Shown: positions 1 through 8,434, counted from the stretch's first letter. The stretch: DNA of 10,750 bases from an uncultured Candidatus Altimarinota bacterium (GCA_937944175.1 CALDZW010000045.1:1-10750); one strand, 5' to 3'. The notes: generated by a model from the letters alone, not told the origin. Program-made: numbers and translations.

Positions 1-87
1 GCTATTCTTCGCTGTGTTTCTCCTTTACATTTAGGAAAAACTTTTTAGAATACAATTAGAATTTTAGCTGATAATTTGGGCCAATTG
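1..87 (+). other. Upstream trace in the ruvB frame, ending at a TAG; origin unclear
   Basis: The ruvB reading frame continues back to the window edge, interrupted only by TAG at 46-48. The first 15 codons contain LHLGKT. After the TAG the frame reads TIRILADNLGQLVIE, which runs straight into RuvB. GKT followed by a TxRIL stretch is loosely like the second helix-hairpin-helix of RuvA (GKKTAERILLELK), and ruvA often lies just upstream of ruvB. This may be the end of an upstream gene, a decayed RuvA segment, or chance. The other two forward frames also meet a stop within the first 59 nt. No firm gene call is made. Confidence 0.2.
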
Positions 88-1098
88 GTGATAGAATCTT
101 CTCAAAAGAAACAGCAATCAAAGATTACTTCTCCTCAAGAAAAGACAATTGATAGAGGGGATTTTCAAAATATTTTGCGTCCAAAGACTCTTGAGTGATA
201 TGTATGACAAGAACTCATAAAAAAACACTTAATGGTTTCTATAAGTTCAGCTAAAATCAGAGAAGAAGCATTAGATCATATTTTGTTTTATGGACCTCCT
301 TGACTGGGGAAAACAACCATTTCAAATATTATTGCAACAGAAATGTGAACTCAGCTTCGTTCAACCTCAGGGCCAGCCATTGAAAAACAATCAGATCTTG
401 TGAGTATCCTCTCAAACCTTGAAGAAAATGATGTGCTGTTTATTGATGAAATTCATAGACTACGACCACAGGTAGAAGAGATCCTCTATACTGCAATGGA
501 AGATTTTTGTATTGATATTATGGTAGGGAGTGGAACAGGTGCTCAGAGTGTTAAGATGCCTTTGAAGCCTTTTACATTGGTCTGAGCAACTACAAGACTT
601 TCAAGCCTTTCGTCTCCACTCAGAGATAGGTTCTGAAATGTGTTGAAATTAGACTTTTATTCAGACAGTGATTTGAGTAAAATAATAGAAACAAATGCTC
701 AACTTTTAGAGCTTGATATTCCAAATGAATGTTTACAGATTGTTGCAAAAAAATCAAGAGGAACTCCAAGAATAGCAAATAGGTTGCTAAAAATAGTTAG
801 AGATTATCATACAATATGAAAAGATATTACTTCACAAGAAATTTTAGAGGAAATTTTTACTGAAATATGAATAGATAGTTTAGGACTTGATTACCTTGAT
901 AGAAAATATCTAGAAATTATTGTAGTTAATTTTTCTTGATGACCAGTAGGGTTAAATACTATTGCTGCATCTCTCTGAGAAGAAGAAGCAACATTGGAAG
1001 ATGTAGTAGAACCATACTTATTGCAAATTGGTTTTATAGAAAGAACCTCAAGAGGAAGAAAAGTTTCTTGAAAGGCACTTGATTATATACAAAAATAA
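88..1098 (+). CDS. ruvB: Holliday junction branch migration ATPase RuvB (UGA read as Gly)
   Basis: RuvB is the hexameric AAA+ motor that, with RuvA, drives branch migration of Holliday junctions in recombinational repair. With UGA as glycine the frame gives about 336 residues, the normal family length. Numbering from GTG 88: N-terminal RPKTLEGYVGQ at about 32-42, Walker A GPPGLGKT at 69-76 (second Gly is UGA), Walker B DEIH at 120-123, sensor 1 GATTR at 166-170 (Gly is UGA), arginine-finger segment LRDRFG near 178-183, and sensor 2 RGTPR ending at residue 228. The C-terminal winged-helix domain shows GGPVGL and IEP-like VVEPYLLQIGF. About 12 of 24 glycines are UGA by hand count. The start is uncertain: there is no ATG in frame upstream of RPKTL, and TTG 76, TTG 85 and GTG 88 are candidates. 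GTG 88 was chosen because it gives the usual length. No ribosome binding site is evident. The gene ends 8 nt before the FemAB-like gene and may be cotranscribed with it. Confidence 0.95.
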
Positions 1099-1106
1099 TA
1101 AAAATT

Positions 1107-2117
1107 ATGATTTGGCAGACACCACAATGGGGAAAAATGTTACTTTCGACTAAGCAAGCTGAGAGTGTTTTTACGGTTGGTTGAATGCAGATTGAAAAAC
1201 GCAGTGTGTGACTTGGGCAGTTTGGATTATTTATTATCTGACTTGATTATGAAACTCCATGATTTCAAGACAATATAGAGGAATTAGGACAATATTTAGT
1301 AGAGGAGTGTAAAAAGGAAAAAGCATTGTTTATACAAATAGAGCTTCTTAATTATTCTGGAAATCTTAAAAATGTGTTTTTTGATTTGACATGCTTTGAA
1401 TTTGGTCATTTTAAACAATTTATATATCCATATACAGCACTTATTGATCTTACACAAACGGAAGAAGAGATCCTTGCATGAATGAAGCAAAAATGAAGAT
1501 ACAATATTAAACTAGCTACTAAGAGAGGTGTTGAGGTAAAAGAAGTTGAAAAAACAAAAGAAAATATTTGTTTGTTTTATGAACTTATGCAGGAAACAAC
1601 TGCAAGAGACAAATTTTTTTGACATTCATGTGAATATTATGAAAAATTTTTGGCGTTTTTAGAGAATTCATTTTTACTATTAGCGTTTAAAAATTGAAAA
1701 GCTATTGCAGGTTGAATATTTATTCTTGATGATAAAGTATCTTTATATTATTATTGAGCCTCAACATCAAATAAAGAGGATATAAGAGATATGCCTACAT
1801 TTCTTATTCAGTGGGAAGCAATGAAGAAAGCAAAGGCATATGGATCACACTTATATGATTTTTTATGAGTAGCCCCAGAATGATATAAAAATCATCCTCT
1901 TGACTGAGTAAGTAATTTTAAGTGAAAATTTACTAGTGATATTAGACAAGTAAGTGAAGAGTATATTTATGTAAATAAAAAGATTACATATAAAATTATA
2001 CAAATACTAAGAGTTTCAAAAAGTTGTTTTAAGAAATGAAAAGAAAAAATAACTAACTTAGTGATACAAATCAAGAAAAAATTTCATACTACATCAAATG
2101 AATTAAAGAATAACTAA
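1107..2117 (+). CDS. FemAB-family peptidoglycan bridge aminoacyltransferase (GNAT fold)
   Basis: FemABX enzymes are cytoplasmic-face GNAT-fold proteins that transfer an amino acid (often Gly, Ala or Ser) from aminoacyl-tRNA to the peptidoglycan precursor stem peptide. The 336-residue product starts MIWQTPQWGKM, a typical start for the family (W-Q-x-P-x-W). It contains MKQKGRYNIKLATKRGV, the conserved K-x-R-x-x-I/V-x-x-A-x-K-x-G-V motif. It then shows AGGIFIL followed by YYYGAS and later YDFLGV, the second GNAT half. The C-terminus is lysine-rich, as in members that lie against anionic membrane or tRNA. About 15 of 25 glycines are UGA by hand count. The ATG is the first start after the ruvB stop, and no Shine-Dalgarno is seen. 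The acceptor and the donor amino acid cannot be read from the sequence. The stop codon touches the downstream hairpin, so this gene is probably the last of its unit. Confidence 0.88.
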
Positions 2118-2162
2118 GAGAAATAAAATCAGCTATTATATTACAGCTGATTTTATTTCTCT
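2117..2162. terminator. Perfect 18-bp inverted repeat, probable bidirectional terminator
   Basis: The left arm at 2117-2134 and the right arm at 2145-2162 are exact reverse complements around a 10-nt loop. The outer half of the stem is A/T-rich, so each transcript carries a U-rich 3' arm after the more stable AGCT-containing inner stem. It sits between convergent genes: it begins on the last base of the FemAB stop codon and contains the TAA stop (2153-2155, minus strand) of the opposing membrane protein gene. A role as a shared terminator for both units is inferred. Confidence 0.8.
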
Positions 2163-3061
2163 ACATCATCAAGTTTAAGTTTTGAGTGTTTCCATGCATA
2201 GTACCGTAGAGAAGTAGTAAATACTTCAAGTACAGCACTAAGATAGCTCAGAAACAGAATGAGTGCCACAAAAAGCACAGTGAGTACTATAAGTGTAATA
2301 ATCAAAAAGAGCTGAGTAGTAAAATATCAAATAGCTATTGCAATTAACATTGGGAAAAGAAGCAAGAGAATGAAATTGAGAATAACCCTAAAGTTGAGAA
2401 CAAGTATCATAAAATAGAGTTTAACGGTTGTTTTCAGGTTGAGAATAGTGATTTTGGCTGAAGATCAGATAGAATCAAAAACTCACTTATTTCAAAGGAC
2501 AATCTCGTATTTTGAATATGAAAAAAACATATTGAAAAATATAGAAAATATAAAGATTATTCAATACAAATATGAAGTCTCTTTGATATAATCTCAGTCA
2601 AGTATTCTTATGGTAAACAAATAAAAATTTAGTATGCTTATAAGTTTGAACTTATTGAACATTTGATCATATTCAAATATTGGAAGGAATTTGAAAAGTC
2701 CTACTCAAAAAACATCACTTGAACTTATATTCTCATCATATCCTTTTTTATCTCTTTGATGAATATATTTAATGAGACCTCACTCAAATATAGGTGTCAA
2801 AAACACAAAGAGAAGCAGAAAGATAGTTGCAGTGATAGCTATCTCAAAGAAATAGTCCTTCTCTAAGAATCTCAGTATTAATTGAAAGGCTTCACTTTTT
2901 TTCCCAGCAATAATTACATATGTATAGACACTTTGGTATACAAGTAATGCAGTAAGAAATATTATACCTAATGCTCATGGCAGGAGATAGAATTTTTTTG
3001 CTTTAGAGTCTTTCTCTATTATTTCCCAAGAAGGGAGAATAATATCTTTTTTGAAATCCAT
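2153..3061 (-). CDS. Polytopic membrane protein of unknown function (about six helices)
   Basis: The 302-residue product begins with a soluble stretch rich in charge (MDFKKDIILPSWEIIEKDSK). It then has hydrophobic segments at roughly residues 24-50, 70-95 and 160-180, a pair near 210-245, and one at about 250-285. The tail is charged and ends KLKLDDVEK. A segment before the last helices, reading YEIVLGNKGVFDSIGSS, resembles the pattern in DUF975 / glycerophosphodiesterase-membrane-domain-like proteins, where a loop with 'I..S' precedes paired helices. That similarity is weak and only suggestive. The ATG at 3061 lies 8 nt after the solute-binding protein stop, so the two are almost certainly cotranscribed. 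Its stop lies inside the terminator stem, making it the last gene of the block. I do not assign a function. A permease-like or membrane-organising role is possible. Confidence 0.85.
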
Positions 3062-3069
3062 TACATTTT

Positions 3070-5442
3070 TTATGAACTAAACAAAAGATTCTTTAGAAAT
3101 ATGAAATATCAAGTTATATCTTTATTTTCAGTATTAATAAATTTATTTTCTTTGATATAAGATTTTTTAAGTGGAGCAAATCTATAAATTTTTTCAGGTA
3201 TGCGCTTCTGAAGAGAGTATCATTTTATATTTTTATCAACAAGGTTTGAAAGAATTGGAGTATAGATTGTTTTGCTAAGATTGTTATTAGAAATTATGCT
3301 GAGAACTTTTTTTTCTTGGGTATTTATTTTCTCTTCAGAGAGTACTTGGTTTCTGAGGTCTTCAAGAAGTATGTCAAGATCAAGTTTTCTAAAATTAGCA
3401 TAATTAGATCTTGATTCGATTTGAGATGAATGAAAATAAGGATATATATCAAAATCAAAATATCATAAATTTATTCATGTGAGAAGCATATCATAATTCT
3501 TTTTTCACTCTGAAAGAAGAGTTGTTAAATCACTTGTTGTTATTCCGCTAAGATGTACTTTGATTCACTCTTCTTCAAGAGATTTTTTGATGTTTTCTGC
3601 AGCAATCTCATAATCAGGTTTTTCTGAGATGTAATAGAGTTCTAGCGTATAAGGCTCTCCAGAGTCATTATAATAAAATTGTGAGTTCTTTTTTTGGAGA
3701 GTTTTAATTTTTTTCTCAGCTTCAATATATTCAGAATTAATGGTACTTCATGTTTGTGAGATTGATCATGTTGATGAGGATTCCTTTTTTTGAGGAGCCA
3801 AAGAGTTGGTATCTTTGGCTATTGAAAACATTCAATCTTTTTTTTCTTTGGTGATAGCAGTATCAGTATTAAAAAAGAAATAGAGTTCTTCTAAAAGTTT
3901 TTTCTCTCAATTTACAACAGCATATATCTTATAAGTATTATCTCATACGTTGATATTTGAAAAAGTTTGTTTAATTCTATAAAAGAAAGTACTGTCTCAT
4001 GCTTTGTAATTTTTTAGTTTGTAGTCTCAGATAAATACTGAACTTGTTCATGCAGGAACTTTTCCTTGGAGCAAGATATTATCCTTAGTAATGAAGTTAA
4101 ATTTTTCAACCCAATTCGGAGAAGTAATAATTTCAGAAGGAGCATTCTTTGGTATACTTTCTTTTATCACTTCTTCTTGCTGAGGATTTTTATTTGTAAT
4201 AGCTTCTCATGAAATTATCTTTTTCTCTTCTACTGGTTTTGTAACACTTTCTTCATTTTCTTTTTTTATAGAGTCTCATGGTAGGGTAGATCCTGTTGTA
4301 CTAATTTCTTCAGGTTTTGTATCAAATTTCTTAATTTTGTTGAGATCTCCTTCAAGTTTTTTGACAAGAGCTCATTGATTGTAGTATCACTTTTTATTGA
4401 GTATTCCAGAAATTGATGTTGTAATTGGCTTTTCTTCAATATAAGCATCACTTAAATAATGATTTTGGATAATTTCAAACTTATTTTCTCATAAATCATT
4501 TACAATTTTTTCAGGTTCAATTTTATTCAAAATAAGTCCTCTGAGGTCATTGTCTTTAATTTTTTGTGTATTAATAAAAACACTTGTGTATTGAGGGAGT
4601 GTATATTGATATGTCTTAAGACTGGGGATGGTTCCTGTAATAAGATTATCTTTGTCATTAAATATGTTGATTGAATTTTTATTTTTCAGAAAGTCTTTAA
4701 CAGTTGGGAATACTTTAAAAACTATGAGATCAATATAGACAGGATTTTTATTGTATTCTTCATTTTTTTCCAGTGTAACACTTGTCATGTTGAAGGTATC
4801 ATCTTTTACTATACTGTTTACTTTATAGACTCATGAATACACTCAATTTGCAAGAGAGAAGCTTCATTCAATCTCTTTTTTACTTATGATATTAAGCACT
4901 TTAGATGAAACAATTGGCTGGAAGAACATCCTGAGTATGTTAATATCTTTTTTATTATTCTTGAATAAAATACTTGTATCAGTTTTAGTGATTGTCACAT
5001 TCTGAAGAAGAGCAAACATGTTTTTATTGATGCTTGTTTTCTTTAATGTCTCATAGGTTTGGACAACATCATCAATAGATATAGCTTCTCCATTTGACCA
5101 TTTTATGTTTTGATTAAGATAACACTCAATCTCTAGAAGATTACTAATATTACATTTTGCTAGATCTCAAACGATTTTCTTTTTAGATGGATCATATTTT
5201 AAAAGACTCCTATAAAGGATAGAATTTATATATTTATTTTGTTGATTATTACTTCTTAGTGGATTGAGGTTTGGAATATTTCATATGATAGCTTCAGATA
5301 TACTTCATCACTTTATTGCTGTTTCTTTAGCATCACTATACATATATGAGTATAGAAGGTGAGAAGAAGTAAGCATTATAAAAATGATACTTATTAAAAA
5401 CAAGTATTTTTTTAGCCTAGAAGCAATATAATTTTTATCCAT
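3070..5442 (-). CDS. Membrane-anchored family 5 solute-binding protein with inserted beta-rich domain
   Basis: SBP family 5 proteins (OppA/DppA type) bind peptides or other solutes for ABC importers. The 790-residue product has a lysine-flanked hydrophobic segment at about 12-34, an uncleaved anchor or signal. It then has GGSISEAIIGNIPNLNPL (45-62), SLLKYDPSKKKIVGDLA (79-95) and IKWSNGEAISIDDVVQTYE (113-131), the classic N-terminal signature of the family. Residues about 365-440 and 535-580 are charged or Ser/Thr-rich linkers. They flank a beta-rich segment at about 441-525 (GKVPAGTSSVFI, then NINVGDNTYKIYAVV) that looks Ig-like. The SBP fold resumes at about 596-790 (YTLELYYIS, EEEGIKVHL, YDMLLTGINLGYFDFDIYPYF). 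Typical OppA proteins are about 500-550 residues, so the excess is the insert and linkers. There is no lipobox cysteine. No permease or ATPase gene is adjacent, so the transport partner and the ligand are unknown. The ATG is 32 nt after secG, without a Shine-Dalgarno. Confidence 0.85.
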
Positions 5443-5474
5443 ATAAAATATTACTATATTAAAGAGTTATAGTG

Positions 5475-5693
5475 TTAACTATATATAAATAAGAGTACCG
5501 AGATAATAATGAAAGTTGCTCATAAAATGACCGTAGCATTATGTAACACTTTATCTGCTCATCTTTTCGTTACTTCTCACATTCATCCACCCATGCTTGT
5601 AAGGTTTAAGGCTACTTGTTTGTTTTGTAAGAGAACTGATCCAATAAGTAAGATTCATACAATAACTTCAATAATAGTTAGAATATCTGTCAT
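5475..5693 (-). CDS. secG: Preprotein translocase subunit SecG
   Basis: SecG is the small third subunit of the SecYEG channel and stimulates SecA-driven protein export. The 72-residue product matches the family in length and layout. It has helix 1 at about 5-22 ending in LLQ, a glycine-rich cytosolic loop SMGGGMGEVTKRGADKVLHNAT (33-54), where Gly codons are partly UGA, and helix 2 at about 55-71. The family pattern of LLQ, then a G-G-x-G loop, then a (G)-x-(E/D)-K-x-L-x-x-x-T stretch before helix 2 is clear. It begins 2 nt after the holin-like gene stop, so it is translated from the same message. Under the standard code this gene would be cut by several UGA stops and missed. Confidence 0.88.
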
Positions 5694-5695
5694 GA

Positions 5696-6118
5696 TTATT
5701 TTTTAGCAAATATAAGTGAGTAAAACATATTCAGAAATGTAAAAATTGCAACAGCAATTACAAAATTTATTGTCCCATTAATTGAGTAAGCGACTCATGG
5801 AATAACTAAGATATTATTTACTATATAATCAAAGAGCTTGAGAACAATTCCATTAACGATAAATCAAACAAGTGAAAAGAAGATCAGATAAAAAGGTAAT
5901 GACAGGATTTTTAATAATGGACGGATGGTAATATTAATAACTCACAGTATTATTCACCCTATGATGTAAGTCTTCCATGCTTGGAATGATGTATATGAAC
6001 AATCTAAACATCAAAGAGTAACTCAATCTGCAATTCATTTATCAGGATTTGCAGACAATAAATATGTGATAGCAAAAAGTATGCAGGCATTAATAATTAT
6101 TGAAAAAAGTATTCTCAT
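5696..6118 (-). CDS. Phage holin family 4 / YvlD-like four-helix membrane protein
   Basis: The 140-residue product has hydrophobic segments at about 3-21, 50-66, 72-96 and 114-137. The central signature GVINITIRPLLKILSLPFYLIFFSL has the N-x-x-(I/L)-R-P-(L/I)-L-x-(I/L)-L-x-L-P motif of the Phage_holin_4_2 (YvlD) family. Despite the name, most members are chromosomal and not known to be lytic. Their function is unsettled. An extracytoplasmic loop between helices 1 and 2 (about 22-48) is longer than I would expect for the family and carries C37 and C40. The ATG at 6118 is followed by a clean frame to a TAA 2 nt before secG, and it follows the preceding gene by 19 nt. Confidence 0.8.
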
Positions 6119-6137
6119 GGGGGAAAATAGAGTAATA

Positions 6138-6590
6138 TTATAATTTTAATATTCTGATGAGCCTGTCAGTTAGGCTTAAGTCTTCATTCTCATTCTCTTG
6201 TATGAATTGAGGAAGGATATTTTTTAATTCTTGAGTAATAGTATTATCAACAAAGAGATCAATTGCTTTTATTCCTTTTTTTATGAGCTGTAATCTGAGC
6301 ATAACAGCATGTTCTCACTCGTAAATAAAGGTATAACCAGATATTTTTGAATAATCATAGAAGCTTTCACTTACACGTATTCAAAGCTCACCGACTTCCA
6401 CAATTATTTCATCCTCAGAATTATTTTCTATATAAATGCCTATTCATGAAATGAGAAGTATAACAAAGCTCATTCAATATTGTTTAGTGAAAAAGCCCCA
6501 GAGGACAAGTCCGATAACAATTGAAAAAACAATAATGTACCACATTTGTCATCTATTTTTTTTGTCTTCAAACTTCCATGAATAGGGCAT
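6138..6590 (-). CDS. Small two-helix membrane protein with cytosolic beta-rich domain
   Basis: I do not recognise a named family with certainty. The 150-residue product has a polar N-terminus (MPYSWKFEDKKNRG), two adjacent hydrophobic helices at about 17-34 and 39-55 forming a hairpin, and then a soluble domain at about 60-130. That domain alternates hydrophobic and polar residues (EIIVEVGELGIRV, KISGYTFIYEGEHAVMLRLQL, IDLFVDN) and ends in a charged helix. This arrangement resembles bacterial PH-like domain proteins found beside type IV secretion-like genes in CPR genomes. That is recollection of a pattern, not a search result. It lies 67 nt after the pilin candidate, the largest gap in the block. 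Confidence 0.75.
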
Positions 6591-6657
6591 AATTGTTGAT
6601 GTTTATGAATAAAATATATTTATTATTAATAACTGAAATTATTAGATAGGGACATAA

Positions 6658-7077
6658 TTACACTAAATTATTAAATATTAATTTTACAATGAACCATGCA
6701 AGAATTGAAATCACAAAACCAGTTAGTGCCATTACAATTGTTTCTCTTCATTTTGTGTGATCTCATTTAAGTGATCAAAATAGGAGCCTATAGGCTCAAT
6801 ATATTACAAATATCACAGCGATAGTTCACGCTAATCCAATGAAGATATTTATTAACCCTTGGATAACATTAGGTATATCATCGAGATGTAGGTCTCATTC
6901 TCTAATTCTTTCAGAAGCAGATTTTCAATTATCCTTAGTTCAAACATCCTTGACTCAGTCTAATAGTCATTTTGCAGATCATTTTCAACCTACTTCATTA
7001 TTTGCAAAAATTACGTTACTATAATGACTTATATATATAATAATTATTGAAGTGATTGTTTGTAAAATTGATTTCAT
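6658..7077 (-). CDS. VirB2/TrbC-like pilin candidate (exported two-helix protein)
   Basis: The 139-residue product has a signal-peptide-like N-terminus (about 1-25, with possible cleavage after VIFA). A Gly/Lys/Asp-rich linker of about 40 residues follows, many of its glycines encoded by UGA. Then come two hydrophobic helices at about 70-98 and 113-135, separated by a short basic loop (GSLKGDHTKGRET). Signal peptide, then two helices, then a short C-terminus is the architecture of VirB2/TrbC conjugative pilins and of the pilin-like proteins of CPR type IV secretion-like clusters. Its place 12 nt downstream of the TraC-like gene and in the same block as PrgI supports that reading. Primary sequence alone does not prove it forms a filament. 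A small membrane component of the same apparatus is the alternative. Confidence 0.72.
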
Positions 7078-7089
7078 ATATATAAATAA

Positions 7090-7809
7090 TTATGAATTAA
7101 CATTACTAAGATTTGATGCTGTGATATCTCACTTAACACTTGAGGCATCTCACATATTTGGATTATAGTAATCAGCCAAATATTTTATCAGCTCTTTTTT
7201 ATCAAGTGGTTTTGCCTTGATTCCAATATTTTCTAAACTGGTTGTCACTTGGTTTGTTCTATTTAGAAGTCATTTTTTAAGTTTAGAAAAATTTCTAATC
7301 TGGCTTTTAATTTTTAAGACATTATCTCATCAATTAATTGATGCCCAAAAGTTTCTGAATGAAGCAAAAAAGCTAGAATCTTTGACACTATTTCATTCCA
7401 CTTCATCAAAAGGAATAACAATGTAAAAATCTTTTTTCATGATTTGAGCCACCTCGATGAGCTTTTTTAGATACTCAATATACTCATATGTTTGATTTTG
7501 AAGAAGGGGATTAGTTTGATTGATTGCTTTTTCTTTAAGATTTCATAGATATGAATCAATATCAAGTTTAGTTGAACGGACTATTATTTGAATTGGAAAA
7601 TTAAGTGAATTCAAAAATCTTTGAAAACTAATAATAATGGAATCTTGCTCTTGAGTACTCTTAAGTAAAAAATTAATAGGGCTACACTTGAGAACAATTC
7701 TAGCAGAATCATCTTTGAGAATAATAATATTCTCCCTTAACTGTGAGAAAGGAAGATACCTCTGTGTTGCATTATCTGGAATGTCTTTTTTTTTCGTTTT
7801 TACAGCCAC
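7090..7809 (-). CDS. TraC-like / VirB4 N-terminal-domain protein, without ATPase domain
   Basis: The 239-residue product matches the N-terminal domain of conjugation ATPases of the TraC/VirB4 type as seen in CPR genomes. ATQRYLPFSQLRENIIILKDDSARIVLKCSPINF (14-47) is followed by SFQRFLNSLNFPIQIIVRSTKLDIDSYL (61-88), then a helical segment with NPLLQNQTYEYIEYLKKLIE (100-119) and KKDFYIVIPF (125-134). There is no Walker A motif, and the frame stops well before an ATPase domain would begin. The motor part must therefore be a separate protein outside this window, or be absent. The start is GTG at 7809. It is the only option near the conserved region because an in-frame TAA lies three codons upstream. 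The gene follows prgI by 32 nt and precedes the pilin candidate by 12 nt. Confidence 0.82.
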
Positions 7810-7841
7810 AGTGTATTAATTAAGATTAATGATTATAATAT

Positions 7842-8258
7842 TTAAATTTTATCAAGTTGTCATTCTAGATTCTTTAGTTTCTCTTTTTTCGAAGTGAAGT
7901 CAATGACAGAATCTTTTTTGTTTGCAAAATTTGTAACATATCCTATATCAATAGGTTGAAAGCTATCAATTCATCTTGACCATTTTCGTTCTTTTGGATT
8001 TATATTGAGTCTTAGTAAAGAAAGAAAGAAGGGAATAAATGTCATTTCAGAATGTTTGAAAACAGCTATTAGTAGAACTATACCAAAGATAATCACAGCA
8101 GGAATACTAGCAATTTCTGGGCCAAGAGATTCTCTGAGGTTATCAAACAGACTAAAAGCTGCTCATCATCAAATCATAATAATCAGCAATTGTCTGAGCC
8201 CAAGTCCTAAAAATATTGGATCCTCATTTTCAATCTGTACAGGTATTTTATACTGCAT
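7842..8258 (-). CDS. PrgI-family type IV secretion membrane protein
   Basis: PrgI proteins are small inner-membrane components of Gram-positive and CPR type IV secretion systems, usually encoded just before a VirB4/TraC gene, as here. The 138-residue product starts MQYKIPVQIENEDPIFLGLGLRQL, the family's 'IP..ie.ed.i...LT.RQ' opening. It has two adjacent hydrophobic segments at about 24-40 and 50-68. It then shows NINPKERKWSRGIDSFQ, the expected post-helix motif with a basic-W step. Three consecutive UGA codons (8163-8171) encode GGG within the first helix. The C-terminus is charged and probably coiled (KKEKLKNLEGQLDKI). The ATG is at 8258, with only a weak AAAGA directly before it and no spaced Shine-Dalgarno. 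It is the first gene of the minus-strand block. Confidence 0.85.
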
Positions 8259-8404
8259 TCTTTAATTTAAGAAATACATACACATATTTTAATAAGTTTT
8301 GATTGAATTCAAAGTATTTATCACTTTTTGACTTCTTTTTTGATAGACAAATAGAATATTTTCATTGTAAAAAAGTATCATACATCCAATTGCAACACAT
8401 GATT

Positions 8405-8434
8405 TTATTAAAAAATATAATTAGTATTAGTCAA
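8405..8434 (-). promoter_or_regulatory. Candidate sigma-70-type promoter for the prgI block
   Basis: On the minus strand TTGACT (8434-8429) is followed 18 nt later by TAATAA (8410-8405). Transcription would begin near 8398, leaving a leader of about 140 nt before prgI. In DNA this AT-rich, -10-like hexamers are common, so the call rests mainly on the good -35 match and on its position. Confidence 0.3.

Noticed and set aside
400..585. Separate short gene starting at 400
   Set aside because: It is the UGA-to-UGA fragment of ruvB containing Walker B, and merges into one protein once UGA is read as Gly.
5509..7024. Plus-strand frames at 5509-5706 and 6839-7024
   Set aside because: Antisense to secG and to the pilin candidate respectively. 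The minus-strand frames have family features and abut their neighbours.
5696..8258. Prophage or integrated conjugative element, suggested by holin-like, pilin-like and fibre-like genes
   Set aside because: No integrase, relaxase, att repeats, tRNA or phage structural genes are seen. YvlD-type holin-4 proteins are usually chromosomal, and secG lies in the same block, so a resident chromosomal locus is more likely.
7217..8265. Plus-strand frames of 69 and 86 codons (7217-7426 and 8005-8265)
   Set aside because: They lie antisense to the TraC-like and PrgI genes, which have clear family motifs, start signals and operon spacing. No independent support.
8248..8400. Minus-strand 50-codon frame (ATG at 8400, TAA at 8250-8248) reading MCCNWMYDTFLQGKYS onward, overlapping the prgI start by 11 nt
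   Set aside because: It has no recognisable family, no ribosome binding site and an odd composition (Cys-Cys-x-Trp start, Lys/Tyr-rich). With UGA not a stop, frames of this size arise easily by chance in A/T-rich DNA. It probably lies in the prgI leader.
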